Assembly: GCF_036127095.1 (NCBI RefSeq)
Contig: NZ_CP108006.1
Coordinates: 372,001 to 436,000 of the forward strand
From: Streptomyces sp. NBC_00335
GTDB taxonomy: Bacteria > Actinomycetota > Actinomycetes > Streptomycetales > Streptomycetaceae
Direction of reading: 5' to 3'
Length of the DNA stretch: 64,000 nucleotides
The notes beneath the pieces were generated by a model. It searched no databases. It was not told the origin of the DNA and worked only from the letters and a program-made list of their open reading frames with translations. The translations under genes and the position numbers were made by a program. Below, piece after piece: positions 50,371 through 59,239 of the stretch. Numbering within the stretch: the first letter of the stretch is position 1; each line of letters opens with the position of its first letter.

Positions 50371-51672
50371 TCAGCAGACCTGCACCGGCTGCCCCGTTGT
50401 GATCCGGTGCGGGGCCCGGGGGTCGAGGAGGAGCACCGCGAGGGCGCGCAGGGGCTGGCCCAGCGGAACGAACGCGCCGCCGTCGGCGGTGGGTACGGCC
50501 CGTACGCCGTGGAGGGCGAGGCGGCCGCCGGTCGCGGCGTACCGGGCCGGGGTGAGCCGGTAGCCGCAGGGCGGGTCGGCGAGGATCTCGCCCCCGGCCG
50601 CGGGGGCGTTGTCCGCGCCGCCCAGAGGGACGGGGCCCAGCGCGCTCCCCGCAGCCCGGCGGGCTGCGTCCGAGGCCGCGGCCAGGGGGCCCGTACGCGT
50701 GGAAACGTAGGCGAACAGGCCTTGTAGGGCTGCCAGTTGGGAGTCGACCCGGCGGCGGTGGTTGAGGGACGGGTCGGCCCGCTCCGCGTCCCCGGCCGCG
50801 CCCGAGGGGGCTTCGATGCGGCTTTCGATGAGCAGCGCGACCGCGTGTTTGACGCCCGCCGTGTTGCGCAGGATCCGCTCCTGGCCGTCGCCCGCGGACT
50901 GCCCGGCCGGGGCGCCGGTGACGGGGTCGGTGCGGATGCCGTAGGTCCCGGTGGAGTGGCCGGCCGCGTGGGCCGCACCGCGCACGTACGCGGCGGACAG
51001 GAGGCGGGACTGCGCGTACACCGCCGGGTCGGTGTTGAGGTTGCGCGGCCAGAGGTCGAAGAGGTCCTTGTCGTACGTCCCCGGTGTCGCCCGGTACTCG
51101 TGCAGGTCGTACACGAGGTGCGGCCGGTGGTCGCGCAGCACGGCGGCCATCGCCCGCGCCTCGGGCGAGGTCAGGGCCATGTGGTCGCGGTTGATGTCGG
51201 TGCCCCCGGCGTTGGGGCGGGTACCGGCCGCCCGTCCGTCCGGGTTGGCGGTCGGGACCACGAGCAGGGTGACGGTCTCCAGGAGGCGCCGGGCCGCCGT
51301 GTCCCGGGCGTGGGCGAGGTCCCGTACGGTGCTCAGGCACGCCTCGCGCCCCGCCGGCTCGTCCCCGTGCTGGCTGCACACCAGCAGCACGGTGACGGGA
51401 CCCCGGCCCAGGCTCACCAGCCGCAGCGGGCGGCCGCGCACGGTCGTACCGATGGTCCGGACGGTGACGCGCTCGCCCCGCCGGCCGACCGCGTGGAGGA
51501 GGTCCCGCTCCTGGGACTCGCTGGTCCACCTCGCTCCGTACGCGGCCTCGAAGCCGGTACGGGGCGCCCCTTCGGCCGCACGCACCGGATCAGGGGCCAG
51601 GGCCACCGCGAGCACGGCCGTCAGTGTCGCGGCGAGTGCGGACAGGCCGCGCGCCGTCATCTTCTCGATCAC
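50371..51672 (-). CDS. Secreted M14 zinc carboxypeptidase
   Basis: A 433-residue exported metallopeptidase. The signal peptide ends near residue 33. Zinc ligands are H102 and E105 ([11 protein letters not shown]) and H191 (YDLHEY). NR at 161-162 binds the substrate carboxylate and E283 is the catalytic base. It would trim C-terminal residues from peptides or act on cell-wall peptides. GTG 51672 is the first start in frame; ATG at codon 5 is an alternative, and neither has a clear ribosome-binding site. Confidence 0.87.
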   Translation of the reverse strand: MIEKMTARGLSALAATLTAVLAVALAPDPVRAAEGAPRTGFEAAYGARWTSESQERDLLHAVGRRGERVTVRTIGTTVRGRPLRLVSLGRGPVTVLLVCSQHGDEPAGREACLSTVRDLAHARDTAARRLLETVTLLVVPTANPDGRAAGTRPNAGGTDINRDHMALTSPEARAMAAVLRDHRPHLVYDLHEYRATPGTYDKDLFDLWPRNLNTDPAVYAQSRLLSAAYVRGAAHAAGHSTGTYGIRTDPVTGAPAGQSAGDGQERILRNTAGVKHAVALLIESRIEAPSGAAGDAERADPSLNHRRRVDSQLAALQGLFAYVSTRTGPLAAASDAARRAAGSALGPVPLGGADNAPAAGGEILADPPCGYRLTPARYAATGGRLALHGVRAVPTADGGAFVPLGQPLRALAVLLLDPRAPHRITTGQPVQVC

Positions 51673-51909
51673 GCCATGGTTGTAGCGGGCCCGGTACCGC
51701 CGCGGCGGGGTTCCGCTCCTGAACTCACCCGGGTGGCCGGGCGAGTTCCTCCGGTACGGGACTGCGCGCGTCTGTCGAACGACACCACCGCCGCACCCGT
51801 GCGGGTGGCGTTCGGGTGGTGTTCGGGCGCCGTGGGCGCGGTCGGGGCCGGATGGGACGGGACGGACACGAGGATCACGGAAGCGCGACCCTCCGGGGCC
51901 CGGAAGCCT
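51673..51909. promoter_or_regulatory. Divergent control region, carboxypeptidase/DUF4239 gene
   Basis: A 237-bp gap between the divergent carboxypeptidase and DUF4239-like genes. GC-rich, no motif recognised. Frames here are shadows. Confidence 0.35.
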
Positions 51910-51978
51910 ATGAAGGAGATCTTGGTGGGATACGTGACGGGGCCGCCCGGTACCGCCGCCGGGGAGGCCGGCCGGTGA
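51910..51978 (+). CDS. 22-codon (or 17-codon) mini-ORF coupled to the DUF4239-like gene
   Basis: ATG 51910 or, more likely, GTG 51925 with AAGGAG 7 bases before it, in one frame to TGA 51976-51978. The peptide ends GTAAGEAGR. The stop overlaps the next gene's GTG as GTGA. The arrangement repeats that at 5045 and 26122. It may be a translation-coupling leader. Confidence 0.45.
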   Translation: MKEILVGYVTGPPGTAAGEAGR

Positions 51979-52790
51979 CGATCACCGTTCTCGTCGCCTT
52001 CCTCGCACTGGCCGCGGGGCTTGCCGCGAACCGGTTCCTGCGCCCCGGGCTGATGGGCGGTGACGACGCCGAGGGCATGGGCGTGCGCGACCTCATCGGA
52101 CCCTTGATGACCCTGACGATCCTGATCCTCGCGTTCATGCTCGTCACCGCCTCCAGCTCCAACGGGCGGGCCGACGACGCCGCACGGGCGGAGGCCCACG
52201 CACTGGACCACCTCGCGGAGGTGGCGGACTACGCTCCCCCGGCGTTGCGCGAGCGGCTGCGCGGTGACGCCGTCTGTTACGCGCGCGCCGTCGAGCACAA
52301 GGAATGGCCGGCCATGGCCGGGGGCAAGGGCTCCCCGGCCCCCAGCGTGTGGAGCAGGGACTTCCGCGCGAGCTTCAAGGAACTGGGCACGGACAGCCCT
52401 ACGTTCGGCATGCTGGTCGCCGCGGATGATCAGCGGTCTCTGGGCCGACAGGCCAGGATGGCCGAATCCACTCCGACCATCCCGGGCCTGATCTACTGGT
52501 TCATGCTGGTGAACCTCGCCGTGACCGTGGTCGGCCTCGCTCTGTGCCTGCCCCGCAAGGGCAACAGGGGGCCGCTCGCCGCCCTGGTCGTCGTCACCGT
52601 GCTGCTGACCGCGACCCTGCTCATCATCCGGGACGTGGACCGCCCCTTCGGGGGTGTGATCGTGGTGGAACCCGTGCAGATGACGGAGGTCAGGAAGGAG
52701 TCGGTCCGGGACTTCCTGGCCGACTACCCGGCGGACCGGCTCCCGTGCGACGAGCAGGGTCTGGCCAGGCCGCCGGGGAGCGGCTCGTAG
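51975..52790 (+). CDS. DUF4239-like membrane protein
   Basis: A 271-residue protein with an N-terminal segment (residues 4-20), a strong hydrophobic helix at about 40-60 ([18 protein letters not shown]), and two helices near 180-200 and 210-225. The central soluble part ([29 protein letters not shown]) matches the DUF4239 family of unknown, bestrophin-like proteins. GTG 51975 is chosen from the GTGA overlap and GGGGAGG upstream. The upstream frame is a shadow. Confidence 0.62.
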   Translation: MTITVLVAFLALAAGLAANRFLRPGLMGGDDAEGMGVRDLIGPLMTLTILILAFMLVTASSSNGRADDAARAEAHALDHLAEVADYAPPALRERLRGDAVCYARAVEHKEWPAMAGGKGSPAPSVWSRDFRASFKELGTDSPTFGMLVAADDQRSLGRQARMAESTPTIPGLIYWFMLVNLAVTVVGLALCLPRKGNRGPLAALVVVTVLLTATLLIIRDVDRPFGGVIVVEPVQMTEVRKESVRDFLADYPADRLPCDEQGLARPPGSGS

Positions 52791-52802
52791 ATCCCGTTCC
52801 CG

Positions 52803-55079
52803 CTACGGCTGTCCGTCCAGGCCCTCCGGCAGGCGGCCGGTGTGGAGCACCCCCAGGGTCTGGGTCGCGCGCGTCAGGGCCACGTAGAGGTCGCTCGGCT
52901 CGTGATCGGCCGGTTCCACGACGATCACCGTGTCGAACTCCAGGCCCTTGGCCTGCCGCGGTGCGAGCAGGACCACCGGCCGGGTGAGGTCGGGCTCCTC
53001 CCCCGCCCGTACGCCGGGCAGCGCGGCCGCCAGTTCCTCGTGCAGCGGGCGCGGGGCGATCACCGCGAGGCGGCCCTCGGCCGGAGCGCCCTCGCGTACC
53101 GCGGCGGCCACCGCCGCGGCCAGGTCGTCGGTCCGCGCCACCCAGGGCCGGCGCCCCGTGGAACGGACCGAACTCGGCGGCTCGAAGCCCGGGTGGCGGG
53201 CCCGGAGCACGGCTGCCGCCAGCTCCATGATCTCGGCGGGCGTACGGTAGTTGACGCCGAGGCGCACCAGCTCCCAGCGGTCTTCCACGTAGGGCGCGAG
53301 GATCTGCCGCCAGGAACCGCAGCCGGCTTCGTCGCCGGTCTGGGCCGGGTCGCCCACCAGGGTCATGGAACGGGTCGGGCAGCGCCTCATGAGCAGGCGC
53401 CAGGCCATGGCGGACAGTTCCTGCGCCTCGTCCACGATGACGTGCCCGAAGGCCCAGGTGCGGTCGGCGGCGGCCCGTTCGGCCGCGCTGCGGTGGTCGG
53501 CCTCCTCCTGGCGCTCCGCCATCCGCTCGGCGTCGATGATGTCGTGCGCCGCGAGGAACTCGTTCTCCGTGTCCTCGAACTCGTAGGACTCCGACCCGGC
53601 CGACAGGTCGAGGACGCCCTGCGCGTACGCGACGCGTTCGAGGCGCTCGCGCTCCTCGGCGGCGCGCCGCGCGGTGTCGTCGACTCCGAGCAGCTCGGCG
53701 GCCTCGTCGAGCAGCGGGACGTCGGCCGGGGTCCAGTCCGCGTCGCCCGTCGTCGTGCGCCGGATCAGCGCTGCGTCCCGTTCGGGGAGGTACGTGGGCT
53801 CGGCGAGGTAGTCGGAGATCAGCTGGCGGGGCGTGAGCGGGGGCCACAGCGTGTCGATGGCGGCGTGCACCTCGGCGCTGGTCGCGATCTCCTTGCCCAG
53901 CTGGGCGATGTCGTCGGGGCCGAGCAGGTTGGGGCCGCCGTAGGGGTCGGCGCCGAGCCGGTCGGCGAGCTGTTCGGTGAGCGCGTCGATGATCCGGAAG
54001 GCGAAGTACGGGCGCGCGAGGTTGTGCGGCAGTCCGGTGGCGCGGGCCCGGTCCCGGGCCTCGTGGGCCATGGTCCGGTCGAGCAGCAGCGTCCCGTAGT
54101 CGTCGTGGTCGATCTCCAGGGCCGGTTCGGGGACCACGTCTGCGTCCTCGCCGCTGCCCGCGGGCACGGTCTCCGGCAGCGCCTGGCGGTCGCTCACGAC
54201 GCGGGCGAGGATCCCGGCCATCTCCGCGCGCCCCTTGACGGCGGCGGCGCCGGGGCGGTCGGCGGCGCTCGCGCGCACGCCGGGGAACAGCTCGCCGGGG
54301 GTGGCGAGCAGCACCCCGGTCTCGCCGAGGGCCGGGAGGACCTCGCCGATGTAGCCGAGGAAGGCCGGGTTCGGCCCGACGATCAGTACGCCGCGCTTGG
54401 CGAGGAGCTCGCGGTGCGCGTAGAGCAGGTAGGCGGCACGGTGCAGGGCCACGGCGGTCTTGCCGGTGCCGGGGCCGCCCTCCACCACCAGGATTCCGCG
54501 GTGCGTGGAGCGGATGATGCGGTCCTGCTCGGCCTGGATGGTCTGCACGATGTCGTGCATCCGGCCGGTCCGGGCGGCGTCGAGGGCGGAGAGCAGCACG
54601 GCATCCGCGTCGGCCCCCTCGTGGCCGGTGCGTTCCGTATCGGCGAGGTCGAGGATCTCGTCGTGCAGGGCCGTGACCTCGCGGCCCCGGGTGGTGATGT
54701 GGCGGCGTCGGCGCAGCCCCATGGGGGAATACCCGGTCGCGAGATAGAACGGCCGTGCGACTTCGGCCCGCCAATCGAGGACGAGAGGGGTTCGCTCCCG
54801 GTCGTCCTGCCTGATTCCAATGCGGCCGATGTGGCGATCCGAGCCGTCGGAGAACTCCAGCCGGCCGAAACACAGGCCGCTTTCGCCCGAGTTCAGAGCG
54901 GAAAGCAGACCGGACTGTTCAGCGACCACGACGTCCCGCTCCAGTCGCGCCTGGAACCCGCCGCCAGGCTCGCCGAGCGCACCCTGCACGGCGCGTTCGG
55001 CCTGCTCCCGCAGGTCGTCGAGGCGCGCGTAGAGAGACGTGATGAATTGCTGCTCATTCCGGAATTCTTCGGTTGACAA
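52803..55079 (-). CDS. HelD-type RNA polymerase-associated ATPase (second copy)
   Basis: A 758-residue superfamily-1 ATPase. An N-terminal helical arm (STEEFRNEQQFITSLYARLDDLREQAE) and LVLDWRAEVARPFYLATG precede Walker A GGPGTGKT (about residue 200), DEAQEL and LYVALTRATQTL. HelD proteins clear RNA polymerase from DNA or nucleic acid. TTG 55079 is preferred to GTG 55085: AGGAG ends at 55085, giving TTG a 5-base spacing while overlapping the GTG. This copy differs greatly from the helR copy at position 12 and is not a recent duplicate. Confidence 0.87.
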   Translation of the reverse strand: MSTEEFRNEQQFITSLYARLDDLREQAERAVQGALGEPGGGFQARLERDVVVAEQSGLLSALNSGESGLCFGRLEFSDGSDRHIGRIGIRQDDRERTPLVLDWRAEVARPFYLATGYSPMGLRRRRHITTRGREVTALHDEILDLADTERTGHEGADADAVLLSALDAARTGRMHDIVQTIQAEQDRIIRSTHRGILVVEGGPGTGKTAVALHRAAYLLYAHRELLAKRGVLIVGPNPAFLGYIGEVLPALGETGVLLATPGELFPGVRASAADRPGAAAVKGRAEMAGILARVVSDRQALPETVPAGSGEDADVVPEPALEIDHDDYGTLLLDRTMAHEARDRARATGLPHNLARPYFAFRIIDALTEQLADRLGADPYGGPNLLGPDDIAQLGKEIATSAEVHAAIDTLWPPLTPRQLISDYLAEPTYLPERDAALIRRTTTGDADWTPADVPLLDEAAELLGVDDTARRAAEERERLERVAYAQGVLDLSAGSESYEFEDTENEFLAAHDIIDAERMAERQEEADHRSAAERAAADRTWAFGHVIVDEAQELSAMAWRLLMRRCPTRSMTLVGDPAQTGDEAGCGSWRQILAPYVEDRWELVRLGVNYRTPAEIMELAAAVLRARHPGFEPPSSVRSTGRRPWVARTDDLAAAVAAAVREGAPAEGRLAVIAPRPLHEELAAALPGVRAGEEPDLTRPVVLLAPRQAKGLEFDTVIVVEPADHEPSDLYVALTRATQTLGVLHTGRLPEGLDGQP

Positions 55080-55165
55080 TTCCACTCCTGACGCGGTACG
55101 GTGTCCTCATAAGCTTTCTCACGTCTCGGCTCTGCCTCGATGTGAAACATCAAATATACGCAGGC

Positions 55166-55199
55166 AAACACCCCGGCCGTCAATCGGTCCGGGGTGTTT
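55166..55199. terminator. Terminator hairpin with T-rich tail
   Basis: An 11-bp outer stem (55166-55176 with 55189-55199) plus a 3-bp inner stem; loop TCAAT. TTTTT follows on the plus strand, TTT on the minus. It lies after the carbonic anhydrase gene and before the HelD gene and would insulate the two. Confidence 0.85.
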
Positions 55200-55240
55200 T
55201 TGCGTAGCGGCGGCGATATGCGAGCGGTATCGCCCGGTGA

Positions 55241-55996
55241 TTACTCGGTTGGCAGCATGCGGACCTTCTGGTCGTCCAGGTCGTAGCGTGCGACCGCCAC
55301 GGCGAGCCGGCCGGTGGCTATCCTGCGGGCCAGGTCCGGCTCCGCCGCCAGCAGGCCCCGGGTCCGGCGCGCGTGGGCATCGATGGTGGCGGCGACACGG
55401 GCCTCCCCGTGCTGACCGTGGTCGATGGAGGGCCGGATCTGCTCGGCCAGGTACCGGATGTGGGCGGGCAGCTCGGTACCCGTCTCCTCCGCGTGGACCG
55501 CGGCGCCGACGGCCCCGCACGACTGGTGGGCGAGGACCAGGACCAGGGGGACGCCGAGCTCCAGGACCCCGTACGCGATGCTGCCGAGCACCGCCTCGTC
55601 CAGCACCTCGCCCGCCGCGCGTACGGTCAGCAGGTCTCCGAGCCCCTGGTCGAAGACGAGCTCCGGCGGGACCCGGGAGTCGACGCAGCCCAGCACGATC
55701 GCGAAGGGGTGCTGTTCCCGCGCCACTTGGAGGCGTACGGAACGCGACTCGTGCGGGTGCTGCTGGCGGTACGCCGCCCAGCGCCGGTTGCCGGCCGCCA
55801 GGCGCCGCAGCGCCTCCTGCGGGGTCTGCGGACGGGCCCCGTCCAAGCCTCCCGCGGAGGCCTCGGAGGCGGAGGCCGGGAAGACGGAGCCGAGCCCGAG
55901 GACGGACCCGGCGGCCGCCGACCCGGCCAGGGCGGTGCGCAGGAGAACGCGACGACTGGGTGAACTGGCGGAAGGCGCCTGTGTGTTCGAGGACAT
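55241..55996 (-). CDS. Exported beta-carbonic anhydrase (Tat signal)
   Basis: A 251-residue protein. Residues 1-45 form a Tat-type signal (SRRVLLRTALAGSAA). The beta-class zinc set is complete: C104, D106 and R108 (CVDSR), H157 and C160 (HQSC). It interconverts CO2 and bicarbonate, here probably on the outer side of the membrane. ATG 55996 is the start. It is a single-gene unit ending in the terminator at 55166. Confidence 0.92.
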   Translation of the reverse strand: MSSNTQAPSASSPSRRVLLRTALAGSAAAGSVLGLGSVFPASASEASAGGLDGARPQTPQEALRRLAAGNRRWAAYRQQHPHESRSVRLQVAREQHPFAIVLGCVDSRVPPELVFDQGLGDLLTVRAAGEVLDEAVLGSIAYGVLELGVPLVLVLAHQSCGAVGAAVHAEETGTELPAHIRYLAEQIRPSIDHGQHGEARVAATIDAHARRTRGLLAAEPDLARRIATGRLAVAVARYDLDDQKVRMLPTE

Positions 55997-56214
55997 TCGG
56001 GGACGTTAACCCCGCACCGGTCCCGCGCGACCGCCCCCGGACGGAAATGGCGGGTTCCTCCCGGAGCCCGGCGCGATCGGGCCGACGGAGTTGTAGGGAC
56101 CGCCCGCGGCCGCCCCGTTTCACTGGTCGATCACCCGGAAGGCGCGGACCGCCGGACGTCGGATGCGAATCGGCGCCCAGACCGTGGCCGCCCGCCGGTC
56201 AGGCCCGGCGGAGT

Positions 56215-56358
56215 GCGGAGCGGCCCGCTTAGCGAGCCGAGGATCGCGTGGGCGCCGAGCCGGGACACGGCCGCGCGCCCCGGGGACCCGTCCGCCAGGA
56301 CGACGTCGACCTCGACCGCCGCGCGCACCCCACGGACGGCCGCCACAGCACTAGGCAA
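56215..56358 (-). pseudogene. Remnant of an enolase gene (with internal deletions)
   Basis: The minus-strand frame reads AAVRG then AAVEVDVVLADGSPGRAAV, the enolase N-terminal strand (normally RGNPTVEVDVVLADGS.GRAAV), and then joins directly to SRLGAHAILGS, which matches SRLGANAILGVS about 80-100 residues further on in enolase. The roughly 8-residue block ILDSRGNP and the region from PSGASTG onward are missing. No start, active site or C-terminal part remains. It sits immediately after the monooxygenase stop. The match is from memory of the family, not a search. Confidence 0.6.
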
Positions 56359-57490
56359 CCCCGTCGGCGAAGTCGGGGAGTTCCGTGGACAGCAGGGCTT
56401 CGGCGCCGCGGTCGAGGAGCTGCTGCATCTCTGCGGAGCGGGGCAGCATGGTCTTCTCGTAGACGCGGACGGCCTCCTCCAGGGTGTTGCCGTTGACCAC
56501 GGCGAGGGCGAGTTCGCAGGCGTCGAGCATGGCGAGGTTCACGCCGACGCCGAGCGGGGGCATGAGGTGGGCGGCGTCGCCAAGGAGGGTGACGGTCGGG
56601 TTGTGGTCCCAGGTGTGCGGGACGGGCAGGGCATTGATGGGGCGGTCGACGTAGCGGCCGTCGTTGTCGCTGATCAGGCGGCGCAGGGCCGGCGACCAGT
56701 CGCGGTACTGCTCCAGGAGGTGGGTGCGGATGGCCTCGGTGTCCTTGCCGGTCAGGCCGTTCGCGGCGATCCAGTCCGCGGGGACCCGCTGGATGACGTA
56801 GACGCGGATGTGGTCGCCACTGCTGCGCTGGGCGAACAGCCCGCGCTCGCCGTCGGCCGCGGCGGCGCTGCCCTGGCCGACGAGTGCGGCGATGGCGGGG
56901 TGGCGGGTTTCGACGTCGTGGAACCAGGCTTCGAGGAAGCTGACGCCGGTGTATGCGGGGAGCGCCGGGGAGATGGCTCGGCGGACCTTGGACCAGGCGC
57001 CGTCCGCGCCGATGACGAGGTCGGCTTCGATCGTGGTTCCGTCGTCGAAGCGCACCCGGCGGGGGCCCTTTTCGGGGCCTTCGACGGACCGCAGGGTGTG
57101 GCTCCAGCGGACGGTGCCGGGCTCCAGCGAGTTCAGGAGGAAATTGCGGAGGGCGCCGCGGTCGATCTCCGGCTTGAAGCTTTCTCCCTCTTCGGGGGTG
57201 TGGTGGAAGAGGAGGGTGCCCGCCGGGTCCAGCTGACGCATCTCCTGCCCCTCGGGGCGGGAGAGGCGGAAGAACTCCTCCAGGAGTCCGGCTTCGCGCA
57301 GGGCGATCTGGCCGTTGTCCTCGTGCAGGTCGAGGGTGCCGCCCTGGTCGCGGGCGTCGGGACCGCTCTCGCGGTCGTAAACGGTGACGGCGACGCCGTG
57401 GCGCTGGAGGATGCGGGCGCAGGTCAGGCCGCCGGGACCGGCGCCGATGATGGCGATGCGGGGGGTGGGGGCAGGGGTGGGCGTCTTCAT
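56351..57490 (-). CDS. TetX-like FAD-dependent monooxygenase
   Basis: A 379-residue class-A flavoprotein hydroxylase. The FAD sites are IAIIGAGPGGLTCARIL at the N-terminus and GDAAHLMPPLGVGVNLAM near residue 295; DGTTIEADLVIGADGAWS is also present. Overall it most resembles the TetX group, which hydroxylates aromatic polyketide-like compounds. ATG 57490 is the start. The DHA2 exporter is directly upstream in the same direction (50 bp), so the pair may modify and export a toxic aromatic compound. Confidence 0.85.
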   Translation of the reverse strand: MKTPTPAPTPRIAIIGAGPGGLTCARILQRHGVAVTVYDRESGPDARDQGGTLDLHEDNGQIALREAGLLEEFFRLSRPEGQEMRQLDPAGTLLFHHTPEEGESFKPEIDRGALRNFLLNSLEPGTVRWSHTLRSVEGPEKGPRRVRFDDGTTIEADLVIGADGAWSKVRRAISPALPAYTGVSFLEAWFHDVETRHPAIAALVGQGSAAAADGERGLFAQRSSGDHIRVYVIQRVPADWIAANGLTGKDTEAIRTHLLEQYRDWSPALRRLISDNDGRYVDRPINALPVPHTWDHNPTVTLLGDAAHLMPPLGVGVNLAMLDACELALAVVNGNTLEEAVRVYEKTMLPRSAEMQQLLDRGAEALLSTELPDFADGVA

Positions 57491-57540
57491 GGTGGTGCTC
57501 CGTTCGTACGGGTCGGCAGTGCTGCCGTGCGCGGGGGATG

Positions 57541-59091
57541 TCAGTTGGCCGAGGCGACGGGGGTCTTCGCGGGGGTGTCCGCGGGTGCGGGCGGGCCGGC
57601 CTTCCTCAGCGGGACCTCGATGACGAAGAGCGCGGCGATGAAGGCGAGGGCGCAGACGGTCGCGGCGGTGAGGAAGATGTGGCCGGTGCCGTCCGTGACC
57701 GCGGTGAGGTAGGCGTCCCCGGATCCGGCGGGCAGGTTCCGCAGGGCGTTCGGGCCGCTGTCGCCGCCGGCCGGGAGGGTGGGCTGGACGGCGCGGGTGA
57801 ACAGCGAGCCGAAGACGGCGACGCCGAGGGATCCGCCCAGGGTCCGGAAGAGGTTGACCGAACTCATGGCCGCGCCCATGTCGCGCAGGGAGACGCTGTT
57901 CTGCGCGATGGTGCCGGCCATCTGCAGGGTGAAGCCGAGGCCGATGCCCACGAGGACCATGTAGAGGCTGGTCAGCAGGGACGAGGTGCGGGCGTCCATG
58001 GTGGCCAGCAGGCCGAGCCCGGCCACCAGGAACAGGGTGCCGACGACGGGGAAGATCTTGTACTTGCCGGTGGCGGACATGACCTTCCCGGCGATGGTCG
58101 AGACGATCACGACGGGGATCATCATCGGGAGCATCAGCAGGCCGGAGTTGGTGGCCGAGGCGCCCTGGACGGTCTGCTGGAACAGCGGCAGGTAGAGGCC
58201 CGCGCCGAACATGACCACACCGGCGGCCAAGAGCAGGACCATGGCGAGCGGGTAGTTGCGGTGGCCGGTGAACACGCTCAGCGGCAGCAGCGGTTCGACG
58301 GCCCGCTTCTCGACCTGGACGAACAGGGCCAGGCCCACGATCGCGGCGGCGCCGAGCGACAGGATCTGCCAGGACCCCCAGGCGTAGGTGCTGCCGGCCC
58401 AGGTGGCGGCCAGGACGATCGCGGTGATGGACAGGGTCAGCAGGGCGATGCCCGCCCAGTCGATCTTCGCCTGGATGCGCTGGGCGGGGACCTGCAGCTT
58501 CCGCCACAGCCACACCAGGGCGACCAGGCCGAGCGGCAGGTTGACGTAGAAGGCCCAGCGCCAGTCGAAGTGGCCGGTGACGAAGCCGCCGAGGAGCGGT
58601 CCGCCGATGGTGCCGATCGCCATGACGGAGGCGGTCATGCCCTGGTACTTGCCGCGCTCGCGCGGCGGTACGAGGGCTCCGATCAGCGCGAAGGCGCCCG
58701 CGCCGATGCCACCGGCGCCGATGCCCTGCACGACGCGGTAGGCGATCAGCTCGCCCATGGAGCCGGAGGTCCCGCACAGGGCGGACCCGAGGATGAAGAC
58801 GGCGATCGAGGCCAGGTACATGCGCTTGCGGCCGAAGAGGTCGCCGAATTTGCCCCAGACCGGGGTGGTGACGGCGGTGACGAGGGTGTAGGCGGTGACG
58901 ACCCAGGAGATGTGCTCCAGGCCGCCGAGGTCGCCGACGATCGTGGGCATCGCGGTGCTGACGACCATGTTGTCGAGCATCGACAGCAGCATGGCGAGCA
59001 TGACGCCGAGCAGCACCCAGCGCACGTTCTTCGGTACGGCCATGGGCCCGGCAGCGGGGCCGGTGGAGGGGAGGGAGGCAGTCGTGGACAT
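57541..59091 (-). CDS. MFS multidrug exporter (DHA2, 14 segments)
   Basis: A 516-residue protein of the EmrB/QacA type with 14 hydrophobic segments. VWGKFGDLFGRKRMYL is the loop 2-3 motif, and segment 5 carries the antiporter motif (GTIGGPLLGG). ATG 59091 follows AAAGGAG. It forms an operon with the monooxygenase gene. No regulator gene lies beside it, but paired repeats lie in the promoter region. Confidence 0.9.
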   Translation of the reverse strand: MSTTASLPSTGPAAGPMAVPKNVRWVLLGVMLAMLLSMLDNMVVSTAMPTIVGDLGGLEHISWVVTAYTLVTAVTTPVWGKFGDLFGRKRMYLASIAVFILGSALCGTSGSMGELIAYRVVQGIGAGGIGAGAFALIGALVPPRERGKYQGMTASVMAIGTIGGPLLGGFVTGHFDWRWAFYVNLPLGLVALVWLWRKLQVPAQRIQAKIDWAGIALLTLSITAIVLAATWAGSTYAWGSWQILSLGAAAIVGLALFVQVEKRAVEPLLPLSVFTGHRNYPLAMVLLLAAGVVMFGAGLYLPLFQQTVQGASATNSGLLMLPMMIPVVIVSTIAGKVMSATGKYKIFPVVGTLFLVAGLGLLATMDARTSSLLTSLYMVLVGIGLGFTLQMAGTIAQNSVSLRDMGAAMSSVNLFRTLGGSLGVAVFGSLFTRAVQPTLPAGGDSGPNALRNLPAGSGDAYLTAVTDGTGHIFLTAATVCALAFIAALFVIEVPLRKAGPPAPADTPAKTPVASAN

Positions 59092-59165
59092 GACTGATCA
59101 CTCCTTTCGAGCGCGGGGAATGAGGGGCGGGGCGCTGATCCGCAGCCCGCTCCCCCAGAAGAACA

Positions 59166-59191
59166 CAACAGCTAAATAAATGCAACGGCTA
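59166..59191. promoter_or_regulatory. Paired direct repeat before the DHA2 exporter operon
   Basis: CAACAGCTA (59166-59174) and CAACGGCTA (59183-59191) are direct repeats 17 bp apart in AT-rich DNA, between the exporter start and the divergent gene at 59240. A regulator-binding site is inferred. Confidence 0.5.
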
Positions 59192-59239
59192 CACTTTTAC
59201 ATCCGCACAACCGAAGCAGTCGGCCACTAGGCTGCCGGG

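Noticed and set aside
55080..55240. Rifamycin-associated element before the second HelD gene
   Set aside because: No long GC-rich palindrome of that type; the only strong inverted repeat is the terminator at 55166.
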